The notes: generated from the sequence alone by a model not told the origin. DNA of 10,136 nt from an uncultured Eubacteriales bacterium (GCA_934444695.1 CAKSDF010000062.1:1-10136); one strand, 5' to 3'; shown: positions 1 through 6,234, counted from the stretch's first letter. Program-made: numbers and translations.

Positions 1-698
1 ACACGCCCGTTGCCGTCCTGGAAGGGGTGGATGCGCTCAAACCGCACATGAAACGCAAGGATATCTTCAAGCGTCACTGCTTTCTTACCGTTATACGCAT
101 CGAGCAGTTTTTTCATTTCCACCGACACTTCCTCGGGCAAGGTTGTTTCCCGCCCGCCGACCTCATTCGGCAGCTTCTTATAATCACCGACGGCAAACCA
201 ATCTTTCTTTGCGTCGCTTGTTCCGGTTTTCAGGATAAAATGCAGGTGCTTGATGAGTTTCTCGCTAAGCTGCGATTTTGCGCTTTCGATGACCTCGTCA
301 ATACAGCGGAAGTGATTGGCGGTTTCGATGATATCGTCTACCCGCACACCTTCTTCGGTAGTGCCGACGGTATTAGTTTCAAAAATAAAGCGCGTCTGAT
401 CGTGGGTCAGGCGGCTGCCCTCCATATGGTTGGAATTGTAGGTCAGCTCCACCTGCACCTTATGATAAATTCCGCCGTGGGTCTGGCTGCGCTTTTCCTC
501 TTTGAGAATATCCGCCAAAGTCTGCGGCGCGGGTTTGCTTTTATTGCTCCGCTCGGGCTTCTCGGCGTTTTCGGGAATGTTCCAGGTCTTGCCCGTCAGA
601 AAAGCGCCGGGGACGCGGCCTGCTGCGCAGTAGTTACGGACGCTGCGCTCGGAAGTATTCCAAAGCGCTGCCATCTCTTTCACAGATAAATATTTCAT
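1..698 (-). CDS. Fic family protein (AMPylase-type), C-terminus beyond the left edge
   Basis: This reverse-strand frame is open from an ATG at 698 to the window edge and encodes 232 residues. Residues 1-45 form a MerR/excisionase-like helix-turn-helix (SVKEMAALWNTSERSVRNYC). Residues 89-94 (SNHMEG) match the S/T-xxx-E-G/N inhibitory helix of class II Fic proteins, in which the glutamate blocks ATP binding in the same chain. The Fic core motif HPFQDGNGR begins at His224, the expected catalytic histidine, and ends at the edge, so the C-terminal helices are missing. Family members usually transfer AMP from ATP to hydroxyl side chains of target proteins; the target here is unknown. GGAGGG at 706-711 lies 7 nt ahead of the ATG. 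The fused DNA-binding domain makes autoregulation likely (inference). The gene lies outside the IME, on the other side of the tRNA remnant. Confidence 0.93.
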   Translation of the reverse strand, partial: MKYLSVKEMAALWNTSERSVRNYCAAGRVPGAFLTGKTWNIPENAEKPERSNKSKPAPQTLADILKEEKRSQTHGGIYHKVQVELTYNSNHMEGSRLTHDQTRFIFETNTVGTTEEGVRVDDIIETANHFRCIDEVIESAKSQLSEKLIKHLHFILKTGTSDAKKDWFAVGDYKKLPNEVGGRETTLPEEVSVEMKKLLDAYNGKKAVTLEDILAFHVRFERIHPFQDGNGR

Positions 699-726
699 TT
701 TCCAGCCCTCCGAAGTTATTATTATC

Positions 727-755
727 AGTATACCACATTATCGGCAAAAAATCAA
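727..755 (-). promoter_or_regulatory. sigma-A-type promoter of the Fic gene
   Basis: On the minus strand, TTGATT (750-755) and TATACT (727-732) are separated by exactly 17 bp, about 30 nt upstream of the Fic start codon. No other candidate start site fits as well. Confidence 0.7.
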
Positions 756-800
756 TCAAGCAAAATCTATTTTCGATTATATTTTTGCCGATAACGGCAA
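738..800. repeat. inverted repeats over the Fic promoter, possible operator
   Basis: TTATCGGCAAAAA at 738-750 is the perfect reverse complement of TTTTTGCCGATAA at 782-794 (13 bp, 31 nt apart). The first copy fills most of the spacer between the -35 and -10 boxes of the Fic promoter. The second copy is part of another dyad, TTGCCG-ATAA-CGGCAA, at 785-800. A related TTGCCGTTAT lies at 1060-1069. The Fic protein carries an N-terminal helix-turn-helix, so these are plausible autoregulatory sites (inference). Confidence 0.5.
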
Positions 801-1083
801 TTTTGATTCCACCCCGGCATTTGGCTACACGACTTTTGGTGCAGTCCGGCATAACCGGCGCTTTTTACGCACTGCCAAAAGCGTGATTTTGGAGCGAAAA
901 AGTACTCGGTTCTATCAAAAATTCTAATAGGCTTTTCCGAAAATCCGTTAGAACTCAGCGAAATCGGATAAGACTTTCGGACTCGGATTTTCGCTGCGTT
1001 TTCGATGCAAAGAGGTGCGGAAAGCCTTGAAAACACGGCATTTTCGGGGTTCTCGCATTTGCCGTTATCTTCCGTCAAATTCC
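801..1083. other. non-coding stretch with nested inverted repeats
   Basis: No convincing gene is seen here. Two inverted pairs can be read: CGAAAATCCG (938-947) with CGGATTTTCG (984-993), and GGCTTTTCCG (930-939) with CGGAAAGCC (1018-1026). They could fold alternatively, so a structured RNA or a decayed repeat is possible. The long reverse-strand frame across this stretch reads through the tRNA remnant and is not credible as protein. Confidence 0.35.
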
Positions 1084-1164
1084 GCCAAGTTCGGTTCTGG
1101 CAACTTGACTCGAAATCAGTTAGGGAGCAATCCACCGCGAGTTCGAATCTCGCCGTCTCCGCCA
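1084..1164 (+). tRNA. tRNA-Ser(CGA) remnant lacking its 5' acceptor strand; likely attachment site
   Basis: Read forwards, the segment has a D-arm-like hairpin (GCC 1084-1086 with GGC 1099-1101, GG in the loop), an anticodon loop CTCGAAA (1109-1115) with anticodon CGA at 1111-1113, and a short class II variable arm (GGA/TCC). It then has a perfect T arm (GCGAG 1137-1141, loop TTCGAAT, CTCGC 1149-1153), the 3' acceptor strand CGTCTCC (1154-1160), discriminator G and encoded CCA (1162-1164). CGA anticodon, long variable region and discriminator G all indicate serine. The matching 5' strand GGAGACG is absent; 1075-1081 reads TCAAATT. The anticodon stem is imperfect. The copy is therefore not functional. 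Tyrosine integrases commonly insert at tRNA 3' ends, and an integrase gene starts 43 bp further on, so this is the probable element boundary. Confidence 0.7.
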
Positions 1165-1167
1165 AGG

Positions 1168-1208
1168 ACTCCTTGAAGGTTGTATCCTTCAAGGAGTTTT
1201 CTCTTTTT
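1168..1208 (+). terminator. rho-independent terminator after the tRNA remnant
   Basis: ACTCCTTGAAGG (1168-1179) pairs perfectly over 12 bp with CCTTCAAGGAGT (1186-1197) around a 6-nt loop. A T-rich tract follows to 1208. The tract overlaps the last codon of the integrase frame on the other strand. Confidence 0.88.
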
Positions 1209-2394
1209 ATCCCAATGCTGAGCCGATTGCCATCGCACTTGCTTTTTTGCTTTCGCTATCAATGTGACTGTAAATATTAGCGGTAGTTCACATATCGCTG
1301 TGACCTAACCAATCCTGAATCATTTTCATCGGTACACCGTTTGCGAGGAGTAGAGACGCGCAACTGTGTCGTAGGCCGTGAAAGCGGACGGGTTTTAATC
1401 CGTGTTCTTTCAGCACCACTTTGAAGTGGTCGGTCACATAATTTGGTTTTATCAGTTCACCGATTGCATCCACGCAGATGTAGTCGGTATATTTTTTACA
1501 GTAACCACGGCGCATCACCCGTTTCATTTCCTCTTGCTTTTCTCTTTCGACGAGGAGAACTTCTTCCACTTACGGTATGAGCGGCAGAGTGCGGTAGGAG
1601 GATTTCGTTTTCATAACGTCCATTCCCACAACACCTTTGTCGTTCTGCACCACCTTGTGACTGATGCTGACCGTCTTGTTTTCAAAGTCCACTGCCGACC
1701 ATTTGAGGCCAAGCACCTCACTGCGACGAAGTCCGTAGTAAGCTGCAAGGAAGATAACGATGTGTATCGGATCGTTTGCCGTTTTGTCAAGCAACTCTTT
1801 TAATTCACCGGCGTTATAATATTTGCCGATGTACTGTTGCGCCTTCGGTCTGTCAGCTTGCTCAACGGGATTGCTCGGTATCACTCTGCGCTTAACCGCC
1901 GATTTGAATGCCAGATGCAATAGCGAGTGATGGCGTTGTGCGGTGGTGCCTTTCAGTCCATCGTTACGGATGCTGATATAGTAATCGTTGATTTCATCAC
2001 CCGTGATGTCTTTGACCTTGAGGTCTCCGCAGGCACGGAAGAACGGAACCATTCGCGATTGTATCATCAGCTTGTACCCTTCATAGGTGGTTTCCGATAC
2101 ATTTACCTTGTGCGACTCAAGCCACTCGGGAAGGTAATCCGCCACCTGCATGTGCGCCACTCGGCTACGCTCTTTATCAGCGTGGGACATATTCTCACGC
2201 TTGTAGAGGTCATCAGTGTTGTACTGTTCAAGGATTTGGCGTAGGCGGTGTTCCGCCTCACGTTTATTTCCTTTGTTCGCATCAAGATTCAAACCTTGCC
2301 ATTTCTCTTTGCGTTTACCATCCGAGTCATACAAATTGATGACCGCATACCACTTTTTGTTTTTCTCAGTCAGGTGTCCTGTGATTCTTTTCAT
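1207..2394 (-). pseudogene. int: site-specific tyrosine integrase, interrupted by two in-frame stops
   Basis: One reverse-strand frame of 395 codons has the full layout of a phage/IME tyrosine recombinase. There is an AP2-like N-terminal arm-binding domain (about residues 5-45), a SAM-like core-binding domain (85-182) and a catalytic domain with Arg223 (GLRRSEV), His339 and Arg342 (HGLRH), His365 (LGH) and the nucleophile Tyr375 (NIYSHI). Two codons are stops: TAA at 1570-1572 (residue 275, where lysine would fit) and TGA at 1288-1290 (residue 369, where serine would fit: GHSDM-stop-TTANIYSHI). The first leaves a 274-residue product without most catalytic residues; the second removes the tyrosine even if translation restarts at GTG 1569. 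The ATG at 2394 is preceded by AAAGGAG inside the end of xis. As read, the gene should be inactive, so integration or excision would need help in trans. Confidence 0.9.
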
Positions 2395-2398
2395 TTAC

Positions 2399-2713
2399 TC
2401 ACGCTCCTTTCTTTTGAAGTTGTCCTTCGGTTTCTCGGGCAACACCAACACTATCACAACCATCTTCATAAGTCCAGAGATTATTCGGGACTGTCGGGGA
2501 CGGTGTCTGATAGTTTCCTGCGTTGGTTAAAAATTCAACCAAGCACACCTTCGGCACAATGATTTTCTTGCCTTGCTTGATGCTACCAATCCTACCTTCT
2601 TTGATAAGACCGTAAACAGTATTCTTCCCGAACTGTAACAGCCTTACCACATCCGGCACGGTCAATACATCGGGTTCGTTTTTTAACATCGTATAATAAT
2701 TTCTAATATTCAT
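2399..2713 (-). CDS. xis: excisionase-type helix-turn-helix protein
   Basis: The 104-residue protein has an excisionase-family winged helix at about residues 17-62 (LTVPDVVRLLQFGKNTVYGL, then KEGRIGSIKQGKKIIVPK), the fold used by Xis proteins to bend att DNA and bias recombination towards excision. The polar 40-residue C-terminal tail shows no motif. The ATG at 2713 has AAAGGA 7 nt upstream. The stop lies 4 nt before the integrase start, and the integrase ribosome binding site lies within this gene, so the two are probably co-transcribed and translationally linked. The position directly upstream of int is typical of these elements. It could instead act as a transcriptional regulator; the fold does not distinguish the two roles. 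Confidence 0.85.
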   Translation of the reverse strand: MNIRNYYTMLKNEPDVLTVPDVVRLLQFGKNTVYGLIKEGRIGSIKQGKKIIVPKVCLVEFLTNAGNYQTPSPTVPNNLWTYEDGCDSVGVARETEGQLQKKGA

Positions 2714-2755
2714 AAGCGGTTCCTTTCTTCAAGATTTCCGTACCGGATATCTCAA

Positions 2756-4126
2756 TTACATTTTCATAGTTATTTCGTTTTGTTCTTCCGCGAGATCTTC
2801 GGGATCTTCGCTGCCGTCGGTTACGCCAGCCAAAGAACGCAGGGCAGAGTTGATAACACCGCCGCCAACAGCGAGGCTCCCACCGATATCGCCGTGCGGA
2901 TCAGCCATGTGCGGTGGTCTGTTTTCTCCTTCGCTTTGGCGATAGCCTTCTCCAGTTCCTTGCCTTGTGCCAAGGTATCGTTCATAACTTTTTCGAGATG
3001 ACTCCCAGCCTGTTGTTCGTGGTTCTTCATCTGAAGTAAAATATTCTCCACCGCCGTTTGCTGACTGCTCAGCTTGTAGGTCATCTCCTTGATCGCCTTG
3101 TCGAACTGTTGCTGTTCCGTTGCCGACCATTGTTCCATCATCGATTTCATTTTTGATACGGTCAGAAGGGTTCTCATTAGTTCGTACACCTTCGACTGAA
3201 AATCTACCGCCGACTGTAATAGGCTCACCATTGTATCCCAATCCTTTTCCTGAATCGGAACCATAACGGGCAGAGCGTCTGTGCGCATCTTGGCTATCCC
3301 TTGCGCGTTTTTCTTGGTAAGATTCTCCACCAAACTGTTTTCTGTTCTTGTAGTGCTGCTGTCTGAATTGTAATTCATATTCAATGTTCTCCTTTAAATA
3401 TTTTTCATCGTGCAGAGTTTTATCTCTGCATTTTTTACCGTTTGGACAAGTGAAGGTTATATATTTTCGCTCGTCCGTCCATATGATTTCATATCCGCGC
3501 CTTTGCATTTCGGATATAAAATCTTGTTTGCTACCGCTTTTGTTCATCGCCGAGTCGATATCAAACATCAGTCTGAACTTCCAACTCTCACCCTTAACGG
3601 CGGCTCGGTACTCGCGGCTTGAAACTTTTGAGCCACCCCCTTCATATCGGGTGAGGATACTTAGTCCATACGCTTTACAGATCTCATCACTGAGCGCACG
3701 AAGTTTTATCAGCGACTGTGAGTTTTGGCGGAGCCTATATCCGTTTTCAAAGTTCACCGAGTTTATAACAAAATGCGAATGAATATGCTCGGCATCGCTG
3801 TGAGTGGTCACTAAGACTTCGTGACCGGGCCACGCTTTTTCTGCAAACTCCAAACCGATTTGATGTGCTCGCTCGGGAGTGATATCCTCTCTCGGAGAGA
3901 AGGATTGCACGTACTGATAAAAATTCATACCCGTTGTTTTGCCGTAAGAATTTTTTGTTGTCATAAACTCGGTGTAAGCGTTCTCACCGTTACAATTTAC
4001 ACCGCCGACAAGTCTGCGACCGCTTTGCTCGTCACGGACTTTGCAGTCTTGCAAACAGTAATTGATGAGCCCTCGCATTGCACTGACCGACTGCTTCGCT
4101 TCGGGAATAAAAGTTACCGTTGCCAT
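2756..4126 (-). CDS. mobA: MOBP-type relaxase / mobilization nuclease
   Basis: The 456-residue protein should nick oriT and pilot the single strand to a helper conjugation pore. The N-terminal 240 residues are a relaxase domain: a candidate nucleophile Tyr23 (LINYCL) and the metal-binding motif HSDAEHIHSHFVIN with His109, His114, His116 and Asn122. The last 200 residues are hydrophilic, low in complexity and rich in G, E, R and S, exactly where a second gene is read in another frame. ATG 4126 is preferred to ATG 4132 because GGAGG (4134-4138) is 7 nt from the former and only 1 nt from the latter. The start overlaps the end of mobC, indicating coupled translation. No transfer genes are seen in the window, so the element would be mobilizable rather than conjugative. 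The gene is intact, unlike its integrase. Confidence 0.93.
   Translation of the reverse strand: MATVTFIPEAKQSVSAMRGLINYCLQDCKVRDEQSGRRLVGGVNCNGENAYTEFMTTKNSYGKTTGMNFYQYVQSFSPREDITPERAHQIGLEFAEKAWPGHEVLVTTHSDAEHIHSHFVINSVNFENGYRLRQNSQSLIKLRALSDEICKAYGLSILTRYEGGGSKVSSREYRAAVKGESWKFRLMFDIDSAMNKSGSKQDFISEMQRRGYEIIWTDERKYITFTCPNGKKCRDKTLHDEKYLKENIEYELQFRQQHYKNRKQFGGESYQEKRARDSQDAHRRSARYGSDSGKGLGYNGEPITVGGRFSVEGVRTNENPSDRIKNEIDDGTMVGNGTATVRQGDQGDDLQAEQSANGGGEYFTSDEEPRTTGWESSRKSYERYLGTRQGTGEGYRQSEGENRPPHMADPHGDIGGSLAVGGGVINSALRSLAGVTDGSEDPEDLAEEQNEITMKM
2821..3378 (-). CDS. nested mobilization-type protein with coiled coil and C-terminal membrane anchor
   Basis: This 185-residue frame lies wholly inside the relaxase gene, on the same strand but in a different frame. 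Three things support real translation. A strong AAAGGAG (3389-3395) lies 10 nt before ATG 3378. The composition is ordered and protein-like, with a helical, Q/K/E-rich coiled-coil segment at about residues 85-155. A clean hydrophobic segment at 158-184 (ending LPCVLWLA) is preceded by positive charges, as in a tail anchor. The relaxase frame opposite is low in complexity, as expected for the partner of an overprinted gene. The arrangement parallels ColE1 mbeB/mbeD inside mbeA and RSF1010 mobB inside mobA, whose products help the relaxosome dock at the membrane. The same role is inferred here; I recognise no named family. A TTG at 3384 is the alternative start. Confidence 0.75.
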   Translation of the reverse strand: MNYNSDSSTTRTENSLVENLTKKNAQGIAKMRTDALPVMVPIQEKDWDTMVSLLQSAVDFQSKVYELMRTLLTVSKMKSMMEQWSATEQQQFDKAIKEMTYKLSSQQTAVENILLQMKNHEQQAGSHLEKVMNDTLAQGKELEKAIAKAKEKTDHRTWLIRTAISVGASLLAAVLSTLPCVLWLA

Positions 4127-4443
4127 CTGCATTCCTCCGTGAGTTTCAAAAGTAAATCGTAAATCTTATTTTGATTCTCGATTACCTCTGTGAGATTTTC
4201 TACATAGGTCACACCCGAATTGACCTTCGCTGCGATTTGATTTAAGTTGTTGCCGATGCGCTTTAGTTCCAAAACTATCGGCGCAGTGTCGGGCGGTAAC
4301 ACGATTTTTGTGTCCTTTGATATTGCCAAAATGTACTCGGTCAATGTCATCTTGGCTCGCTTTGATTTTGCAATGATCGCCGCCTTTTCCGCTTTGGTGA
4401 GGCGGACGGTCAGCGTTTCACTGCGCCTACGGTTTTCTGCCAT
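4114..4443 (-). CDS. mobC: MobC-type relaxosome accessory protein
   Basis: A protein of about 109 residues with the MobC layout. The basic start (MAENRRRSETLTVRLT) opens a ribbon-helix-helix DNA-binding domain with a conserved TLTEYI segment, and the C-terminal half carries the LKRIGNNLNQIA motif typical of the family. MobC proteins bind beside nic at oriT and help the relaxase open the strand. The frame extends to ATG codons at 4449 and 4452, but AAAGGA at 4453-4458 is best spaced (9 nt) for ATG 4443. The stop overlaps the relaxase start, and the relaxase ribosome binding site lies in the mobC end, so the pair is translationally coupled. The DNA just upstream carries the inverted repeats proposed as oriT. 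Confidence 0.92.
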   Translation of the reverse strand: MAENRRRSETLTVRLTKAEKAAIIAKSKRAKMTLTEYILAISKDTKIVLPPDTAPIVLELKRIGNNLNQIAAKVNSGVTYVENLTEVIENQNKIYDLLLKLTEECRWQR

Positions 4444-4475
4444 TTTCATCATTCCTTTCGTAATAATAGTGGGTT

Positions 4476-4553
4476 CGGGCTACTGCCCGTAATTTAGGCG
4501 ACACGGCGGATAGCCGGACGCTCTGCTTGCCCCAGACTGAAGTCTGGGTGTCG
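4476..4553. other. candidate origin of transfer (oriT): cluster of hairpins upstream of mobC
   Basis: Several dyads are packed into 78 bp. CGGGC-TACT-GCCCG is at 4476-4489 and CGGC-GGATA-GCCG at 4504-4516. A perfect 8-bp stem CCCAGACT/AGTCTGGG with a 2-nt loop is at 4531-4548. An outer pair CGACAC (4499-4504) and GTGTCG (4548-4553) encloses the last two. MOBP oriTs usually sit directly upstream of mobC/mobA and consist of inverted repeats next to nic. The nic site cannot be assigned from sequence alone. Confidence 0.55.
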
Positions 4554-4678
4554 AAAATCCGAAGTTTCCAAAACTGCCCCAAATTCGCATTTTAATTTGG
4601 AGGTGAGGTGTTTATTCCTTTTCGTGTTTAAGTCGCCACACAGGGCAAAACACGGCGCATAATCGGCGGCGGAATTTA

Positions 4679-4753
4679 ACAATGCAACAATGCAAATGAC
4701 TACCATTGTCATCATTTTTACAATGCAGAAAGGACACGCTGCAATGTTGCAAT
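4679..4753. repeat. short ACAATGCA-type repeats downstream of the ATPase gene
   Basis: ACAATGCA occurs in tandem at 4679-4686 and 4687-4694 and again at 4720-4727. A related dyad, TGCAATGTTGCA, is at 4740-4751. The repeats sit between the readthrough end of the ATPase frame and the candidate oriT, and could be binding sites for a Rep or Mob protein. The stretch 4554-4678 between oriT and these repeats shows only a small CAAATT/AATTTG dyad and no gene. Confidence 0.4.
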
Positions 4754-4755
4754 CT

Positions 4756-5715
4756 TTATTCGGGTATCGACCACGCCCAGCCTTTGCCGACCTTTCGGGT
4801 TTTGATATTCGGTATCTTTTTCTTGGCCTCGTTCACCGTTCAGCGAGAGATGTTTTTGCTTTCAGCCATACGGAAAATTTCATCTGCCATAACCTCCTTG
4901 CTGTCATCAAGCATATCCCTAATCAGTTCTTCAGCCACCGCCGTTTTGGTTTCGGTAGAATAACCGCAGAGCAGTTCTTCTGCGCTTATCTCACTGTAAC
5001 CGTCAAGCCAATAAAAGTCGTCCTCATTTCCAAGGTTGAATGCCATTGACTTTCCCTCGGGTGCCAGTGAAGATTTATCGTGAACGATGATACGCACATT
5101 CGGTTCTTTGCGAAGGCGACCTACGAGCAACACGCTTCGGGCGGCTGCACGAAAGTCGATTGAACCGAGTCCACGGTACTGTGAGCTTGCGCCTTTGGCT
5201 TTATTAAGGTGACCGACCAACACGATTGCACAGCCCGTCCTGTCGGCAACGGCAGCAACCTTTTTCAGTACCGTTCGTATTTCGTTTGCGCGGTTGATAT
5301 CTACATCCTCACCGATATAGCCTTGAATAGGATCGAGTATCATAAGACGCGCACCAGTTTCGGTTATTGCTTTTTCAATACGCTCGTCCGACAAGGAAAG
5401 AGGATCGGTATCCTCAATGATATTGAGCACCATATTCTCATCTGCACCTGCCTCAATAAGTCTTGGCTTGATAGTGTCGCCGAGTCCGTCCTCTGCCGTT
5501 TGGTAAATCACATTGAAGGGTTCTGTGGTTTCCATACCGGGCAGAGCCACGCCTGACGAACAAGCGGCGGCAAGCCTTAAAGCAAATGTTGTTTTACCCT
5601 CGCCAGGATCACCTTGGATAATGGTGAGTTTTCCGAACGGGATATACGGTTTCCATAGCCACCGCACCTCTTGTAGTTCCACCTCTGACATTTTTCTGAT
5701 AATTGTTTCTGACAT
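4756..5715 (-). pseudogene. RepA-like RecA-fold ATPase (AAA_25 type), one in-frame stop near the C-terminus
   Basis: The gene encodes a hexameric-helicase-type RecA-fold ATPase like those used by mobilizable plasmids and IMEs for replication. Visible features are Walker A GDPGEGKT (residues 35-42), Walker B LMILDP with Asp128, and a sensor-like LVGHLNKAKG (166-175), then a C-terminal winged-helix-like segment (MADEIFRMAESKNIS). A TGA at 4840-4842, where CGA (Arg) would fit, ends the protein at 291 residues. The same frame continues for 27 well-formed codons (TVNEAKKKIPNIKTRKVGKG, then WAWSIPE) to TAA at 4756, so the ancestral protein was 319 residues. Only the recognition helix of the tail is lost, so the ATPase core may still work. 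ATG 5715 with AAAGGAAG (5723-5730) is preferred. A GTG at 5760 with AAGGAG 6 nt upstream would add 15 residues. Confidence 0.88.
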
Positions 5716-5810
5716 TCCGCCACTTCCTTTCTGTTTAATTGAATTTGAAATTGTAATCACCCCTCACTCCTTATATGGCAATTTTTTAAGTTTTCACAAC
5801 CATAAACTTT

Positions 5811-5861
5811 TCACCTCCCATTCCTTATTTGGCATTTTTTAAAAATTTGTAGCCTACACAT
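5811..5861 (-). CDS. tiny leader ORF (16 residues) overlapping the previous one
   Basis: MCRLQIFKKCQIRNGR is read from ATG 5861, 4 nt after GGAGGG (5866-5871), and overlaps the end of the 17-residue ORF by 8 nt. A third, 5-codon frame (MVVKT, 5786-5803) follows GGGAGG 10 nt upstream. A related sequence (KNCHIRSEG) can be read in another frame across the last repeat. Translation is not proven. Confidence 0.3.
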   Translation of the reverse strand: MCRLQIFKKCQIRNGR

Positions 5862-5907
5862 TTATCCCTCCATTCCTTATTTGGCAAAGAATTTCATTTT
5901 GCACCAT
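5854..5907 (-). CDS. tiny leader ORF (17 residues) with a strong ribosome binding site
   Basis: MVQNEILCQIRNGGINV is read from ATG 5907, 9 nt after AGGAGG (5917-5922). It lies in the third tandem repeat upstream of the ATPase gene. The core CQIRNG recurs in the next small ORF. No known function; it may be a regulatory leader peptide or a chance frame produced by the repeats. Confidence 0.35.
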   Translation of the reverse strand: MVQNEILCQIRNGGINV

Positions 5908-6058
5908 ATTTTTTAACCTCCTCAATGGGTAGAGCACGGGAAAACAATTTTGTAAACCGTTTTGCAAAAATAATCTCCCATAGGGTAGAGCAGGAAAATT
6001 CGATTTTTACAACCATTTTTCAAAATTTCTTATTTTTTTCTCTCTTACCCCTTCACTC

Positions 6059-6087
6059 GTAGTCCTCGTTTCGGGGTTTGTACTACC
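6059..6087. other. stem-loop in the ATPase-operon leader
   Basis: GTAGT (6059-6063) pairs with ACTAC (6082-6086), and CCTCG with CGGGG can pair inside around TTT. The G+C-richer hairpin stands out from its A+T-rich surroundings. It may be an RNA regulatory structure or a protein site; nothing further can be assigned. Confidence 0.35.
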
Positions 6088-6107
6088 TTTTTGGAAAATT
6101 TTTTCTA

Positions 6108-6142
6108 ACAAAAAATAAAAACCGCCAAAAACATAGGCGGTT
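6108..6142 (-). terminator. leftward rho-independent terminator
   Basis: AACCGCC (6120-6126) pairs with GGCGGTT (6136-6142). On the minus strand the stem is followed directly by a U-rich run. No leftward gene lies immediately to its right, so it probably blocks antisense read-through or acts as an attenuator in the leader of the ATPase operon. Confidence 0.7.
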
Positions 6143-6188
6143 AAAGGAATTACGAAAGAAAAAAGTTTTTGAAATTTTTCTGTTTTTA

Positions 6189-6217
6189 TTGCAAAAATGG
6201 GGCTTTTGAAATATAAT
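6189..6217 (+). promoter_or_regulatory. sigma-A-type promoter of the DUF234-type ATPase gene
   Basis: TTGCAA (6189-6194) and a consensus TATAAT (6212-6217) are separated by 17 bp, about 37 nt upstream of the start codon. Confidence 0.8.
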
Positions 6218-6234
6218 CATATTACGATATGATT
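6215..6234. promoter_or_regulatory. operator-like perfect palindrome over the promoter
   Basis: AATCATAT (6215-6222) and ATATGATT (6227-6234) form a perfect 8-bp dyad around TACG. It overlaps the last bases of the -10 box and the expected transcription start, the standard place for a repressor site. No obvious repressor gene for it is adjacent in this window. Confidence 0.6.

Larger units (their letters stand above)
5764..6030 (-). repeat. five degenerate tandem repeats (about 53-56 bp) in the leader of the ATPase gene
   Basis: On the plus strand every unit opens with CTC(CC)A and carries a core about 54 bp from the next: CTCCTTATATGGCA (5767-5780), TTCCTTATTTGGCA (5821-5834 and 5873-5886), GGGTAGAGCA (5927-5936 and 5983-5992). 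Unit ends are also alike, with variants of ACAACCAT. Read on the minus strand, most units present a purine-rich ribosome binding site followed by a potential ATG. The period is close to five helical turns, so phased protein-binding iterons and a chain of leader peptides are both possible. Confidence 0.6.

Noticed and set aside
27..689. Forward 220-residue frame
   Set aside because: It is the antisense shadow of the Fic gene, whose own frame carries the Fic and inhibitory motifs.
1084..1164. Intact tRNA-Ser gene
   Set aside because: The 5' acceptor strand is absent (TCAAATT instead of GGAGACG) and the anticodon stem has a mismatch.
767..1192. Reverse 141-residue frame
   Set aside because: It reads backwards through the tRNA remnant and terminator and has no ribosome binding site or domain; the ETARFELAVD-like part is a usual artefact of tRNA-Ser genes.
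4494..4715. Reverse 73-residue frame, and a 36-residue frame within the same stretch
   Set aside because: Both run through the oriT-like hairpins and lack a ribosome binding site or recognisable composition.
1207..5715. Recoded stop codons as an explanation for the interrupted genes
   Set aside because: Both TAA and TGA interrupt frames, TGA and TAA also end intact genes normally, and no recoding signal is visible.
5894..6016. Reverse 40-residue frame starting MVVKIEFSCS in the leader repeats
   Set aside because: There is no ribosome binding site, and the better-supported 17-residue ORF starts inside it in another frame.
5764..6030. CRISPR-like array
   Set aside because: Units are degenerate along their whole length, there are only five, there are no unique spacers between identical repeats, and no cas gene is present.
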